Assembly (NCBI RefSeq): GCF_965215655.1
Contig: NZ_OZ244111.1
Span: forward strand, 248,001 to 312,000
Direction of reading: 5' to 3'
DNA: 64,000 nucleotides
DNA from: Nioella sp965215655
GTDB lineage: Bacteria > Pseudomonadota > Alphaproteobacteria > Rhodobacterales > Rhodobacteraceae
Positions 49,895 to 58,706 of this stretch are shown here, piece by piece. A program made the position numbers and the translations under genes. Below the pieces are notes generated by a model, which did no database searches, had not been told where the DNA came from, and saw only the letters and a list, made by a program, of their open reading frames with translations. Numbering within the stretch: position 1 is the stretch's first letter; the number at the start of each line of letters is the position of its first letter.

Positions 49895-50422
49895 ATGGCC
49901 GTTGACGCAACAGAGGGCGCTGCTTCCGCACCCGGAATGCCGCAGCTCGACTTTTCTACTTTCCCGAACCAGATCTTCTGGCTCGTGATCACTATCGTGG
50001 TGATCTACCTGATCCTGTCTCGCGTCGCTCTGCCCCGGATCGGGGCTGTTCTGGCCGAGCGTCAGGGAACCATAACGAATGATATCGCCGCTGCCGAAGA
50101 CCTGAAGCGTCAGGCCGCCGCCGCCGAAGAAGCCTATAACAAGGCCCTCGCCGACGCCCGCGCCGAAGCTCAGGCCATTGCAGCGGAAACCCGCGCCGAG
50201 ATCATGGCCGACCTTGCGGATGCAACCGCCAAGGCCGATGCCGAGATTTCAGCAAAGGCCGCGGAATCCGCCGCCCGGATCGACGAGATCCGTGCCGGTG
50301 CGCTGGAAGCCGTGGACGCGGTTGCCCGCGACACCGCAGCCGAAATCGTGGCCACGCTGGCACCGACCGCATCCGACGATGCGTCGATCGCCGCCGCTGT
50401 CACCGCACGTGTGAAAGGATAA
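49895..50422 (+). CDS. atpF': F0F1 ATP synthase subunit b'
   Basis: The product is 175 residues. One membrane helix (IFWLVITIVVIYLILSRVAL) is followed by PRIGAVLAERQGTI and a long alanine/glutamate coiled coil. Compared with subunit b it has a longer N-terminal segment (EGAASAPGMPQLDFSTFP) and lacks a signal peptide; such paired b' genes before b are normal in phototrophs and alphaproteobacteria. It forms the peripheral stalk heterodimer with the product of atpF, which starts five bases later. Confidence 0.93.
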   Translation: MAVDATEGAASAPGMPQLDFSTFPNQIFWLVITIVVIYLILSRVALPRIGAVLAERQGTITNDIAAAEDLKRQAAAAEEAYNKALADARAEAQAIAAETRAEIMADLADATAKADAEISAKAAESAARIDEIRAGALEAVDAVARDTAAEIVATLAPTASDDASIAAAVTARVKG

Positions 50423-50427
50423 GGGAC

Positions 50428-50982
50428 ATGAAACGCCTTGCAGTTCTTTTCGCACTGATCGGCTCGCCCGCTTTCGCGGCATCGGGTCCGTTCTTCTCAC
50501 TGTTCAACACCGACTTCGTGGTGCTGATCTCGTTCCTCGTGTTCATCGGGGTTCTGGTCTACTTCAAGGTGCCTGGCATCCTGATGGGCCTTCTGGACCA
50601 GCGCGCCGAAGGCATCCGCAACGAGCTGGACGAAGCCCGCGCTCTGCGTGAAGAGGCTCAGACGATCCTCGCCTCCTATGAGCGCAAGCAGCGTGAAGTG
50701 GCCGAGCAGTCCGAGCGTATCGTCGCCCAGGCCCGCGAGGAAGCGCAGATCGCCGCCGAGCAGGCCAAGGCCGACCTCAAGGCTTCGATTGCCCGCCGTC
50801 TGGCCGCTGCCGAGGACCAGATCGCCTCTGCCGAAGCCGGTGCCGTGCGCGAAGTGCGCGACCGGGCCATCAGCATCGCCGTGGCTGCCGCTGCGGAAGT
50901 GATTGCCGCCAAGACCAGCGCCGCAGATCAGAACAAGTTGATCGACGGTGCCATCGAAGAGGTTTCGGCCCGCCTCCACTAA
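50428..50982 (+). CDS. atpF: F0F1 ATP synthase subunit b
   Basis: The product is 184 residues. The N-terminal membrane anchor (FFSLFNTDFVVLISFLVFIG, VLVYFKVPGILMGLLDQRAE) is followed by a long coiled coil (IRNELDEARALREEAQTILA, SYERKQREVAEQSERIVAQA), a canonical subunit b. The first 17 residues read like a cleavable signal (AVLFALIGSPAFAA). The operon ends here at a clear terminator (51004-51046). F1 genes (atpHAGDC) are absent, as they normally lie elsewhere in this order. Confidence 0.95.
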   Translation: MKRLAVLFALIGSPAFAASGPFFSLFNTDFVVLISFLVFIGVLVYFKVPGILMGLLDQRAEGIRNELDEARALREEAQTILASYERKQREVAEQSERIVAQAREEAQIAAEQAKADLKASIARRLAAAEDQIASAEAGAVREVRDRAISIAVAAAAEVIAAKTSAADQNKLIDGAIEEVSARLH

Positions 50983-51003
50983 ACGCGCGCCATCGACCGA
51001 ACA

Positions 51004-51046
51004 AAAAGCCCCCGGCTGACGCAATGTCACGCCGGGGGTTTCCTTT
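51004..51046 (+). terminator. Intrinsic terminator of the atp operon
   Basis: CCCCCGGC (51009-51016) pairs with GCCGGGGG (51031-51038), with an inner TGAC/GTCA extension (51017-51020 / 51026-51029), and a TTTCCTTTT tract follows. It lies 22 bases after the atpF stop. Confidence 0.9.
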
Positions 51047-51101
51047 TGGGGCGCCACGAGGTTCCCTAGATCAGGCGTTCAGCACCTGAAGGAGAGCCGC
51101 C

Positions 51102-52121
51102 ATGACCCTGCCCGAAACGATGACCGCGCTTGTCCTGCGCGAAGACGGATATGCCAAAGGCGGGGCAGGCGACATGCCGACCGACCTGTCATCCTTTTTG
51201 GAGCTGACCACTCTGCCGGTGCCGCAGCCAAAGGACGGGCAGGCGCTGATCAAGGTCGCCCGCGCCGCCGTGAATCCCTCGGACTTGATGTTCGTGTCTG
51301 GCCAGTATGGGCAGCCCCGAAAGGCCGGGATGCCCGCAGGCTTTGAAGGCGCTGGCGAGGTTGTGGCCGGCGACACGCCGCTTCTGGGTCAGCGGGTCAG
51401 CTTCTTTGGCATGGGCTGGGGTACCTGGGCGGAATATGCCATCGCCGATACGCGCATGATGATCCCCCTGCGCCCGGATCTGAAAGACGAGGACGGGGCA
51501 GGCCTGATCGTCAACCCGATGACCGCCATGGCCATGTTCGACATCGTGCGGGCCGATGGGGCCGGGGCGTTCGTGTTCACCGCCGGTGGATCGCAGCTTG
51601 GCAAGTTCCTGATCGGGCTGGCCAAGGATGCGGGCATCGCGGCCGTCCCCGTGGTGCGCCGCGCCGAGCAGGCTGAGACGCTGAAGGCGCTTGGTGCGGC
51701 TGACGTGCTGGTCAGTACCTCCCCCGATTTTGCGGATCGTGCCAAGGCGGTTATGGCGGAGCATGGTCCGCGCATCCTACTGGATGCCGTGGCCGATCAG
51801 GTGACCGCCGACCTCTTCTCCGCCATGCCACGAGGCGCAAGATGGGTCTGCTATGGCAGACTGGCCACCACGCCGCCGCGCCTCGACCAGATGGGACAGT
51901 TCATCTTCATGGGCAAACGGATCGAGGGGTTCTGGCTCTCCAGCTGGCTACGTGAAACGCCACCCGAGAAGGTCGCTCAGCTTGTAGGCGAGGTTCAGGC
52001 GCGGTTTGCAAGCGGCGCGTGGCATACGGATGTGTCAGAGGTCCTGCCGCTGGCCGATGCGCTGGACCGCTTCCCGCAGGTGCTGGCCACGAAGGATGCC
52101 AAGGTCCAGATTGCCCCCTGA
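51102..52121 (+). CDS. MDR-family quinone oxidoreductase-like dehydrogenase
   Basis: The product is 339 residues. An N-terminal GroES-like domain (GQALIKVARAAVNPSDLMFV, GMPAGFEGAGEVVA) and a nucleotide-binding domain (FVFTAGGSQLGKFLIGLAKD) are present. Zinc-binding Cys/His residues of true alcohol dehydrogenases are missing, as in NADPH:quinone reductases. The AGGSQLGKF loop replaces the more usual AAAGGVG. The reaction is probably NADPH-dependent reduction of a quinone or enone; the substrate is unknown. It converges on a secreted-protein gene across a 12-bp hairpin. Confidence 0.87.
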   Translation: MTLPETMTALVLREDGYAKGGAGDMPTDLSSFLELTTLPVPQPKDGQALIKVARAAVNPSDLMFVSGQYGQPRKAGMPAGFEGAGEVVAGDTPLLGQRVSFFGMGWGTWAEYAIADTRMMIPLRPDLKDEDGAGLIVNPMTAMAMFDIVRADGAGAFVFTAGGSQLGKFLIGLAKDAGIAAVPVVRRAEQAETLKALGAADVLVSTSPDFADRAKAVMAEHGPRILLDAVADQVTADLFSAMPRGARWVCYGRLATTPPRLDQMGQFIFMGKRIEGFWLSSWLRETPPEKVAQLVGEVQARFASGAWHTDVSEVLPLADALDRFPQVLATKDAKVQIAP

Positions 52122-52132
52122 ACCAGGGGGCG

Positions 52133-52159
52133 GTGGCACGACCCGCCGGGTCGTGCCAC
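52133..52159. terminator. Long symmetrical hairpin between convergent genes
   Basis: GTGGCACGACCC (52133-52144) pairs perfectly with GGGTCGTGCCAC (52148-52159) around a 3-base loop. It lies between the MDR gene and the minus-strand secreted-protein gene. No T-run is present on either strand, but the stem is strong enough to act in both directions. Confidence 0.6.
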
Positions 52160-52168
52160 GGTTCGGAA

Positions 52169-52744
52169 TCACATCCCAAACATCATCATCTCGCGGAAGT
52201 CCATCTGTTCGAGATGCTGAACCATCACATCCTCGTCGCCATCCTCGGCCTGCACAAGGATCCGGTTGCCGATCAGCGCAGAAAGGTCCCCGTCCTGGTT
52301 GAGGAAGCTCTGCCGGTTGATCCGAACGATCGGCCCCATGGCGGCCATCATCTGGGCGTTCCCCAGCATCGCGCCCATAGAGGTGACCATCGGATTGTCC
52401 GCCATCAGTGTAATCGTGAAACACGACCCCGGCCCGCAATACTCGCCCCGCGCAATGGTGCCACCGCCGATAAAGCCCATGCCCTGGGCCGCATCCTCGT
52501 CAATGGTCATCGTCCAGCCATCGAGCGCCGCAGGCAGGAAGCCCTGCAACCCTTCGGCCACCAGCCCGTTCAGCAGTTGCTGCGCATAGGCCAGTTCCTC
52601 CAGCGCATACTGGATGTCGCCGGCACTATAGGCGTCCATGGCGGATTGCAGCGTGGCCATGACCTCATCCTCGTGAGAGTCCGCGAGGGCGGGCAGGGGG
52701 GATACGGCCAGTGTTACGGCGGCTGCGATTGCTGTCAGTCGCAT
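52169..52744 (-). CDS. Secreted protein of unknown function
   Basis: The product is 191 residues with signal peptide MRLTAIAAAVTLAVSPLPAL, cleaved near LADS. The mature part starts with a helical segment (DAYSAGDIQYALEELAYAQQ) that looks like a TPR-type helix. It continues with TMTIDEDAAQGMGFIGGGTI and is rich in methionine toward the end (MLGNAQMMAAMGPIVRINRQ, REMMMFGM). I know no family for it. It stands alone between the MDR gene and the P1 peptidase gene. Confidence 0.62.
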   Translation of the reverse strand: MRLTAIAAAVTLAVSPLPALADSHEDEVMATLQSAMDAYSAGDIQYALEELAYAQQLLNGLVAEGLQGFLPAALDGWTMTIDEDAAQGMGFIGGGTIARGEYCGPGSCFTITLMADNPMVTSMGAMLGNAQMMAAMGPIVRINRQSFLNQDGDLSALIGNRILVQAEDGDEDVMVQHLEQMDFREMMMFGM

Positions 52745-52807
52745 GTGAAATCTCCGTGATCAATACAATGCGCGCAGCTTAGCGCGCCGAACCGGATTCA
52801 CCAAGTC

Positions 52808-53797
52808 TCAGCCAAAGGTCGACTGCCACGTCGGCAGCGGGTCGCCATCTGCGGGGGTCGCTTCATAGACTCCACGAGCAACGGCGCGCGACAGGCACAA
52901 TGCCGCTGCGTGTCCCAGATGCAAAGCGTCCCAGACCGGGTCGGCCAGTGGCCTTTCCCCTGTTGCGGCGGCAAAGATCAGGTCCCCGTCCATTGGGGTG
53001 TGGCTGGGATAAATCGCACGGGCCATGCCGTCATGGGCGGCCGTTGCCATGCGCGTGGCCTGCGCCTGTGTCAGTGCAGCATCCGTTGCGACGATGGCAA
53101 TCGTCGTGGCCTGCCCCGGTCCACCCTTGTGGCGTGGGGCTTGGCTGGCGTCAAAGCCGGGGGCAGTTCCGCGCCCGCCGAATTCGCCGCCCATTTCGAA
53201 GGGTGCCGCCCAGAAGTGCCCGGTATCGCCAACGGTCACCTGACCGAGCGCATTCACCACCACGAGCGCCCCGACCGTATGGCCCGAGGGAAGAACGACA
53301 GAAGCCGACCCAAGGCCACCTTTTAGATCGGCAATGATTGCCCCCGTCCCGGCCCCGGCGGTGCCAAGGGCGAATGTCTCTCCGGCAGCCTCCGCCGCCT
53401 CGGCCCCGAGCCGTTTGTAGGGGCTCTCGCGCCAATCCTTGTCGCCCCCGTTGATCAGGTCGAACACGATGGCCCCCGGCACGATCGGCACAAGCTGATC
53501 GCCCACGGCAAACCCGCGTCCCTGACCCCGCAGCCAATCCGCAGCGCCGGATGCCGCATCCAGCCCGAAGGCCGAGCCGCCCGACAGAACCAGCGCATCA
53601 ACCTCCTGCACCGTCTTGTCGGGGGCCAGTAGGTCGGTTTCCCGCGTGCCGGGCGCGCCGCCCATCACATGCACTGCAGCGGTGAAGGGCCGGTCGGCCA
53701 GCAACACGGTCGCGCCGGTCTTCACCCGGTGATCTTCCGCGTTGCCCACCCGCAGACCGGGCACATCGGTGATCAGGTTCCTCGGGCCGGGGCGCAT
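52808..53797 (-). CDS. P1-family (S58/DmpA-like) peptidase
   Basis: The product is 329 residues. LITDVPGLRVGNAEDHRVKT, LVLSGGSAFGLDAASGAADW and LPSGHTVGALVVVNALGQV are typical of DmpA-type autoprocessing aminopeptidases; the likely cleavage/nucleophile point is the Thr pair in QATTIAIVATDA. The family is activated by self-cleavage and removes N-terminal residues from peptides or acts as an amidase. The ATG at 53797 overlaps the SDR stop by one base, and the frame beyond it would need a TTG start. It is the second gene of the SDR-peptidase pair. Confidence 0.87.
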   Translation of the reverse strand: MRPGPRNLITDVPGLRVGNAEDHRVKTGATVLLADRPFTAAVHVMGGAPGTRETDLLAPDKTVQEVDALVLSGGSAFGLDAASGAADWLRGQGRGFAVGDQLVPIVPGAIVFDLINGGDKDWRESPYKRLGAEAAEAAGETFALGTAGAGTGAIIADLKGGLGSASVVLPSGHTVGALVVVNALGQVTVGDTGHFWAAPFEMGGEFGGRGTAPGFDASQAPRHKGGPGQATTIAIVATDAALTQAQATRMATAAHDGMARAIYPSHTPMDGDLIFAAATGERPLADPVWDALHLGHAAALCLSRAVARGVYEATPADGDPLPTWQSTFG

Positions 53798-54540
53798 CAG
53801 ATGCAACGCCCCCCGTCCACTTCCATGGCCACACCCGTCACCATGTTGGCCTCGTCCGAGGCGAAATAGAGCGTCGCGTTGGCGATGTCCTCGGGCGTCG
53901 AGAAGCGGCCGATTGGAATGGTCGAGATAAACTTGGCCCGGATCTCCGGCGTGTCCTCTCCCATGAAGCTTTTCAAAAGCGGCGTTTCGCCTGCCACCGG
54001 ATTGACCGCATTCACACGAATGCCGAAGGGGGCAAGCTCCACCGCCATCGCCTTGGTCGCGGTGATCATCCAGCCCTTGGAGGCATTGTACCAGTTGAGG
54101 TTCGGGCGCGGGCTGACCCCGGCGGTCGAGGCGATGTTCACGATGGCCCCGGCGCCCGCATCCTTCATATGCGGCACGATTTCCCGCGCCGTCAGGTAGA
54201 CCGATTTGGCATTCACGGCCAGAACCCGGTCGAATTCCTCTTCCGTCACCGTTTCCAGCGGTTTCGGCAAATGGGTGATGCCGGCATTGTTGACCAGAAT
54301 GTCGATACAGCCCCAGGCATCCAGTGCGGCGCGGGTCATTTCCCTGACGCTCTCGCCGTTGGAAACATCCGTGACCTGCGCAATGCCACCGATCTCTGCC
54401 GCGACGGATTCCGCCGCGTCGCCATTCAGGTCCACGACCATGACCTTCGCGCCCTCTGCCGCGAAACGCCGCGCGATGCCTGCGCCAAACCCCGATCCCG
54501 CGCCGGTCACGATGGCGGTCTTGCCTTCCAGTCTCATCAC
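53797..54540 (-). CDS. Short-chain dehydrogenase with intact active site
   Basis: The product is 247 residues. TAIVTGAGSGFGAGIARRFA binds the cofactor, VVDLNGD indicates NAD, NNAGITHLPKPLET follows, and the YxxxK is intact (WYNASKGWMITATKAMA). MEVDGGRCI ends the protein. It resembles glucose/3-oxoacyl-type dehydrogenases; the substrate is not given by the sequence. Unlike the other two SDRs in the window its Lys is present. It is followed directly by the P1 peptidase and lies upstream of it on the same transcript; the LuxR gene is before it. Confidence 0.88.
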   Translation of the reverse strand: MMRLEGKTAIVTGAGSGFGAGIARRFAAEGAKVMVVDLNGDAAESVAAEIGGIAQVTDVSNGESVREMTRAALDAWGCIDILVNNAGITHLPKPLETVTEEEFDRVLAVNAKSVYLTAREIVPHMKDAGAGAIVNIASTAGVSPRPNLNWYNASKGWMITATKAMAVELAPFGIRVNAVNPVAGETPLLKSFMGEDTPEIRAKFISTIPIGRFSTPEDIANATLYFASDEANMVTGVAMEVDGGRCI

Positions 54541-54596
54541 TCTCTCTCCGCTGTTTGGTTCGATGTTTCCACGAAACGGACGGGGCGGAAAGGGGC

Positions 54597-55367
54597 TTAG
54601 CTCCGGTTGGCCAGAACCAGAGCAGTCAACTGCGTCGCAGATCCAACCCCAAGCTTGCGCCAGGCACGCTTGCGCAGGGTCCGAACCGAGTTCTCGGATA
54701 CACCAAGCGCCACGGCGGTTCCCGCCACCGAAACCCCGCGTGCGGCGTGGTCGCAGACCTCTGCCTCTCGCGTGCTGAGGGCCGTGAACGGGTCCACAGC
54801 CCTGTCCCGCAGCCCCGAAGCCGTGCTGTCGGACGTTCCGACCAGCCGATGCCTGAGCCCGATCAATTCATGAGCCAGCGGCAGGACCGTGTGCAGTCGG
54901 TCCATGTCCGTGGCGGTCAACCAGCCCGATTGCTCACTCCGCAGATAGAAAGACACGAACCCGCCCCGCCCCGTGCGAGAGGCGACCGACACCCGCTCGA
55001 TCACCTTGTCACGGGAATAGATCGGTGCGCGGGGGTCGTCGGCGGGCGGGTGCCATCTGTCGATGACCAGCCCGCCCGGCGGGGCGCGTTGGATGCGCTC
55101 GACGAAGTCGCGGCGCAGAGCATCGTGGGACGTGATCCGCCGTGCGTTCACGTTGAACCAATAGTCGCTCATCTGCCCCGACCAGACCGACAGGACCGGC
55201 TGCGGGTTGGCCAGATCGGGCACAAGGAAGGCCCCGAAATTGGCGATCTCGGCCTGGGTGCGGATATGGGCCAGCAGCGCCGCCCCGAACCCATCGGTTG
55301 GCACAGTGGCCACAAGTGCGGCGACGGGATCGCGGGGTAGGGGGGAGGTGGTCGGATTGTCACTCAT
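54597..55367 (-). CDS. LuxR-family transcriptional regulator
   Basis: The product is 256 residues from the ATG at 55367. The C-terminal LuxR helix-turn-helix (LSTREAEVCDHAARGVSVAG, then TAVALGVSENSVRTLRKRAW) is clear. The N-terminal part (DSM-like stretches FGAALLAHIRTQAEIANFGA, FVSFYLRSEQSGWLTATDMD) does not match an autoinducer-binding or receiver domain and may sense another ligand. It is divergent from the fused dehalogenase gene with only 72 bp between starts, so it is the prime candidate regulator of that gene. Confidence 0.85.
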   Translation of the reverse strand: MSDNPTTSPLPRDPVAALVATVPTDGFGAALLAHIRTQAEIANFGAFLVPDLANPQPVLSVWSGQMSDYWFNVNARRITSHDALRRDFVERIQRAPPGGLVIDRWHPPADDPRAPIYSRDKVIERVSVASRTGRGGFVSFYLRSEQSGWLTATDMDRLHTVLPLAHELIGLRHRLVGTSDSTASGLRDRAVDPFTALSTREAEVCDHAARGVSVAGTAVALGVSENSVRTLRKRAWRKLGVGSATQLTALVLANRS

Positions 55368-55439
55368 ACGGGTGACAGAATAGGCCGCCCTGCTTCGGCT
55401 AAGCAAGAGGTCTCAACTCACGGGACACCGGGGCCGCCA

Positions 55440-58400
55440 ATGACCCGCCTTTTCTCTGACCGCAACCGACCCGTCCATCTGGGGCCTTTCCCGCTGGAGC
55501 GGTTGTCGCGCACGGACGAGGCGGATCTATCGGCGGTCCCGGCCATGCAGACCGTGAGGTTCAGTCGCCCCGACGCGCCGGAAAGCATCGTGAACGCAAT
55601 GCGCGAATATCAGGCGATGCTGGACGCGATCCGGGACGGGTTGGTGAATCCGGTGACCTCTGATATCCCAGCCGATCCGACGGAGCGGGCCAATCACCTC
55701 AAGGCCTTTGGCTATTTCAACGATGCCGCAATGGTGGGGATTTGCCACCTGCCGGATGCCGCCCTGCTGGCGGACCCGATCCGCAACCCGGATATCGACC
55801 GGCTGGCCCATGATCTGAAGACCCGGCAGACCAAAACGCTCGCCTCTGGCATCGACATGATCATGGCCGATCTGAAAGACAGTATGGAGGCGCCGCCCAC
55901 CACCATCGACGGCCATACCCATGCGATCGTCTATCTTTACGAAAACCCGCGCGCGCCGGAGGCGGGCGAGGAGGGCTGCGATTGGCTGGACGACGCGCTG
56001 GAGGCGCGGGCCTGTCTGCGCGCCAATGAAACCGCCAGTGTCATTGCGAATTACCTTCGGCTTCTGGGCTTCCCGGCCAAATCGCATTCGGGTGCAGCCA
56101 GCGATGTGGACCTGAACAAGCTGACCGTGGCGGCGGGGTTGGCGCGGGTGGAGGGTAATGGGCTGACCGCCCCATTCATCGGCAAGCGGTTCGGTGTCGC
56201 CGGGGTGACCTGCCAAATGGACCTGACCTGCGACCGGCCCCTCGCGGACACCCCCGGCACAGGCGGCGCGGCATGGCGGTTTGGCAAGGGTGTGCAGCGC
56301 TCCGCGCTCAACCGCAACCCCTATGACAAGCGCCGCTTCGTCGACGGCGGACACCCGTTCGAAAAGCTCAAACGGGTTGACACCCCCACGACCTATATCG
56401 ACGAGGCCCGAGTGGCCCGCGTTCCAAAGCGCACCGATATGTTCGCCCGCGCCCAGTTCGGCGACATGGGCAAGGCCCTGCAGGACGGCGCCAAAGGCGG
56501 CCACTACGTTCGGAAATCCGCACCATCCACGGCACAGCGCCGGGCACTTGGGGCCTTCGTATTGTTGCAGGATGGCGTGCCAAACCCGGATGGCCCCCGC
56601 CCGACCGATGCCGCGCGCAATGCCGCGAATATCAAGGCGGCCAGCTACTTCCTCGGCGTCGATGCCGTTGGCCTGTCGCGCTGCCCGGATTGGGCGTGGT
56701 ATTCCCATGATGCCTTGGGCGACCCCATCGACCCGCCCCACGATCAGGCGATCAGCATGATCATCGACCAGGGCTATGAGACCATGGAAGGCGCGTCCGG
56801 CGATGACTGGATATCGGTGGCCCAATCCATGCGGGCCTATCTGCGGTTTTCCCTGCTTGGTGGCGTCATCGCGCAACAGATCCGCAACCTCGGCTACAAG
56901 GCCAAGGCCCACTCGGTGATGGATGGAGAGGTGTTGCAACCGCCTCTTCTGTTGCTGTCGGGACTGGGCGAGGTCAGCCGCATCGGCGAAGTGATCCTGA
57001 ACCCCTATCTCGGTCCGCGCCTGAAATCGGGCGTGGTGACGACGGATATGCCCTTGGCCCATGACAAGCCGATTGATTTCGGGCTGCAACGGTTCTGCGA
57101 GAGCTGCAACAAATGCGCGCGCGAATGCCCCTCGGGCGCGATCACCGCCGGACCAAAACTGATGTTCAACGGCTACGAGATCTGGAAATCCGACAGCCAG
57201 AAATGCGCGACCTACCGGATCACCACCAAGGGCGGCGCCATGTGCGGGCGCTGCATGAAGACCTGCCCGTGGAACCTGGAGGGTCTGTTCGCCGAAAAAC
57301 CCTTCCGGTGGGCCGCGATGAACATGCCCATGACCGCGCCGCTGCTGGCCCGGCTAGATGACGCCGTTGGCAATGGCGGGCTGAACGACGTCAAGAAATG
57401 GTGGTGGGATATCGAGCTGGAGGAGGACGGGGCCTATCGACCCACACAGCATCCGCTCAATCGGCGTGACCTGCAAAAGGATCTCGACCTGAAATACGAG
57501 GATCAGACGCTTGCCGTCTACCCCGCGCCGCTGGCGCCGCATCCGTGGCCCTACCCGTTCCCGATGGATCGGGAGAAGGGGATCGAGGCCTATCAGGCGA
57601 TGGTGACGGCGCAGGAGTACAAGCTGCGGCTGACGCAGGGAGAGACCGGCCATCTGCACGAATACACCGTTCCCGGCGACGCCCCGGTGATCCGGGTGGA
57701 GGTCACGAAGGCCGAGAAGATGACGCCCGACGTGACCAAGTACGAATTCCGGGCATTGGACGGTGGCGATCTGCCGGACTGGACGGCGGGTGCGCATCTG
57801 GACATCGTCGTTGCGCCGGAGTTTCTGCGGCAATACTCCATGTCTGGCGACCCTGCGGACCGGTCGGTTTACCAGATCGGGGTGTTGCGCGAGGATGAGG
57901 GGCGCGGCGGATCGAAGCTGATGCACCGGATCTTCAAGCCGGGGCGCAAGATCTTCATCTCGAAACCCATCAACCATTTCGAGCTGGACATGGGCGCGGC
58001 GCGGACCCTGCTGATGGGCGGCGGGATCGGCATCACCCCGATGATCGCCTTCGCCCATGAGTTGTACCGGCAGGGCAAGGATTTCGCGCTGCACTATTCC
58101 TGTTCGTCGCGGGCCTCGGCGGGCTATCTCGATGATCTGGCCGCGATGCCCTGGGCCGACCGGGTTCACCTGCACTTTTCCGACGAGGGCAGCCGCGCCG
58201 ATCTGGATAGGCTGATGGCGGGCTACAGGCCCGGCTGGCATGTCTATACCTGCGGACCGGATCGCTACATGAGTGCGGTCGTCGAGGCCGCAGAACGGGC
58301 GGGCTTTCCCGAAGAGGCGCGGCACCTGGAGTATTTCTCGGTTCCGGAGCAGCCGGACTATGAGAACCATCCCTTTGTTCTGCGCCTGAAGGACGGGCGG

Positions 58401-58631
58401 GAGCTGTCCGTTGCCGAGGACCAGACAGCAGCGGAGGTGTTGCAGGCGGCGGGTGTTGCGGTGGATATCAAATGCGATGATGGCATCTGCGGGGTCTGCA
58501 AATGCGGGGTTCTGTCGGGGGAGGTCGAGCATCGGGATTTCGTGCTGTCCAGGGCGCAGCGGGCCGGGGCGATGATTACCTGTCAGAGCCGGGCGGCTGA
58601 GCCGGGCGGTGTGATTGAGCTGGATCTCTGA
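55440..58631 (+). CDS. Self-sufficient reductive dehalogenase: RdhA-type catalytic part fused to FMN/NAD(P)H/[2Fe-2S] reductase
   Basis: The product is 1063 residues without a Tat signal, hence cytoplasmic. Residues 1-540 form the cobalamin domain, with Tyr467 (MRAYLR) and Lys529 (GPRLKS). Two ferredoxin clusters use Cys553/556/559/563 and Cys589/602/605/609, and Arg593 lies between them. These three residues sit at a constant offset of 41 from Tyr426, Lys488 and Arg552, which I recall as catalytic in Nitratireductor NpRdhA. From about 690 on a phthalate-dioxygenase-reductase-like module follows: RQYSMSG (797), GGGIGITPM (860), TCGPDRYM, and C-terminal Cys1012/1017/1020/1048. Comamonas BhbA has the same plan. 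It likely reduces a halogenated aromatic with NAD(P)H; the substrate is unknown. Confidence 0.9.
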   Translation: MTRLFSDRNRPVHLGPFPLERLSRTDEADLSAVPAMQTVRFSRPDAPESIVNAMREYQAMLDAIRDGLVNPVTSDIPADPTERANHLKAFGYFNDAAMVGICHLPDAALLADPIRNPDIDRLAHDLKTRQTKTLASGIDMIMADLKDSMEAPPTTIDGHTHAIVYLYENPRAPEAGEEGCDWLDDALEARACLRANETASVIANYLRLLGFPAKSHSGAASDVDLNKLTVAAGLARVEGNGLTAPFIGKRFGVAGVTCQMDLTCDRPLADTPGTGGAAWRFGKGVQRSALNRNPYDKRRFVDGGHPFEKLKRVDTPTTYIDEARVARVPKRTDMFARAQFGDMGKALQDGAKGGHYVRKSAPSTAQRRALGAFVLLQDGVPNPDGPRPTDAARNAANIKAASYFLGVDAVGLSRCPDWAWYSHDALGDPIDPPHDQAISMIIDQGYETMEGASGDDWISVAQSMRAYLRFSLLGGVIAQQIRNLGYKAKAHSVMDGEVLQPPLLLLSGLGEVSRIGEVILNPYLGPRLKSGVVTTDMPLAHDKPIDFGLQRFCESCNKCARECPSGAITAGPKLMFNGYEIWKSDSQKCATYRITTKGGAMCGRCMKTCPWNLEGLFAEKPFRWAAMNMPMTAPLLARLDDAVGNGGLNDVKKWWWDIELEEDGAYRPTQHPLNRRDLQKDLDLKYEDQTLAVYPAPLAPHPWPYPFPMDREKGIEAYQAMVTAQEYKLRLTQGETGHLHEYTVPGDAPVIRVEVTKAEKMTPDVTKYEFRALDGGDLPDWTAGAHLDIVVAPEFLRQYSMSGDPADRSVYQIGVLREDEGRGGSKLMHRIFKPGRKIFISKPINHFELDMGAARTLLMGGGIGITPMIAFAHELYRQGKDFALHYSCSSRASAGYLDDLAAMPWADRVHLHFSDEGSRADLDRLMAGYRPGWHVYTCGPDRYMSAVVEAAERAGFPEEARHLEYFSVPEQPDYENHPFVLRLKDGRELSVAEDQTAAEVLQAAGVAVDIKCDDGICGVCKCGVLSGEVEHRDFVLSRAQRAGAMITCQSRAAEPGGVIELDL

Positions 58632-58650
58632 CGCGGATTGGGATTTCGCC

Positions 58651-58694
58651 GTGCCTTCGGCACGTCGACCGCGCGCCCCTTCGGGGCGCTTTTC
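58651..58694 (+). terminator. Terminator after the dehalogenase gene
   Basis: GCGCCCC (58673-58679) pairs with GGGGCGC (58683-58689) around TTC and is followed by TTTT. A weaker GTGCC/GGCAC hairpin (58651-58663) precedes it. It lies about 40 bases after the dehalogenase stop and closes a monocistronic transcript. Confidence 0.85.
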
Positions 58695-58706
58695 TGAAGG
58701 GGAGTT

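Noticed and set aside
55368..55439. Cobalamin riboswitch ahead of the dehalogenase
   Set aside because: The gap is only 72 bases and has no B12-box-like sequence.
55527..57089. Open minus-strand frame of 520 codons
   Set aside because: It mirrors the dehalogenase gene, whose motifs are on the plus strand; the antisense product has no recognisable domain.
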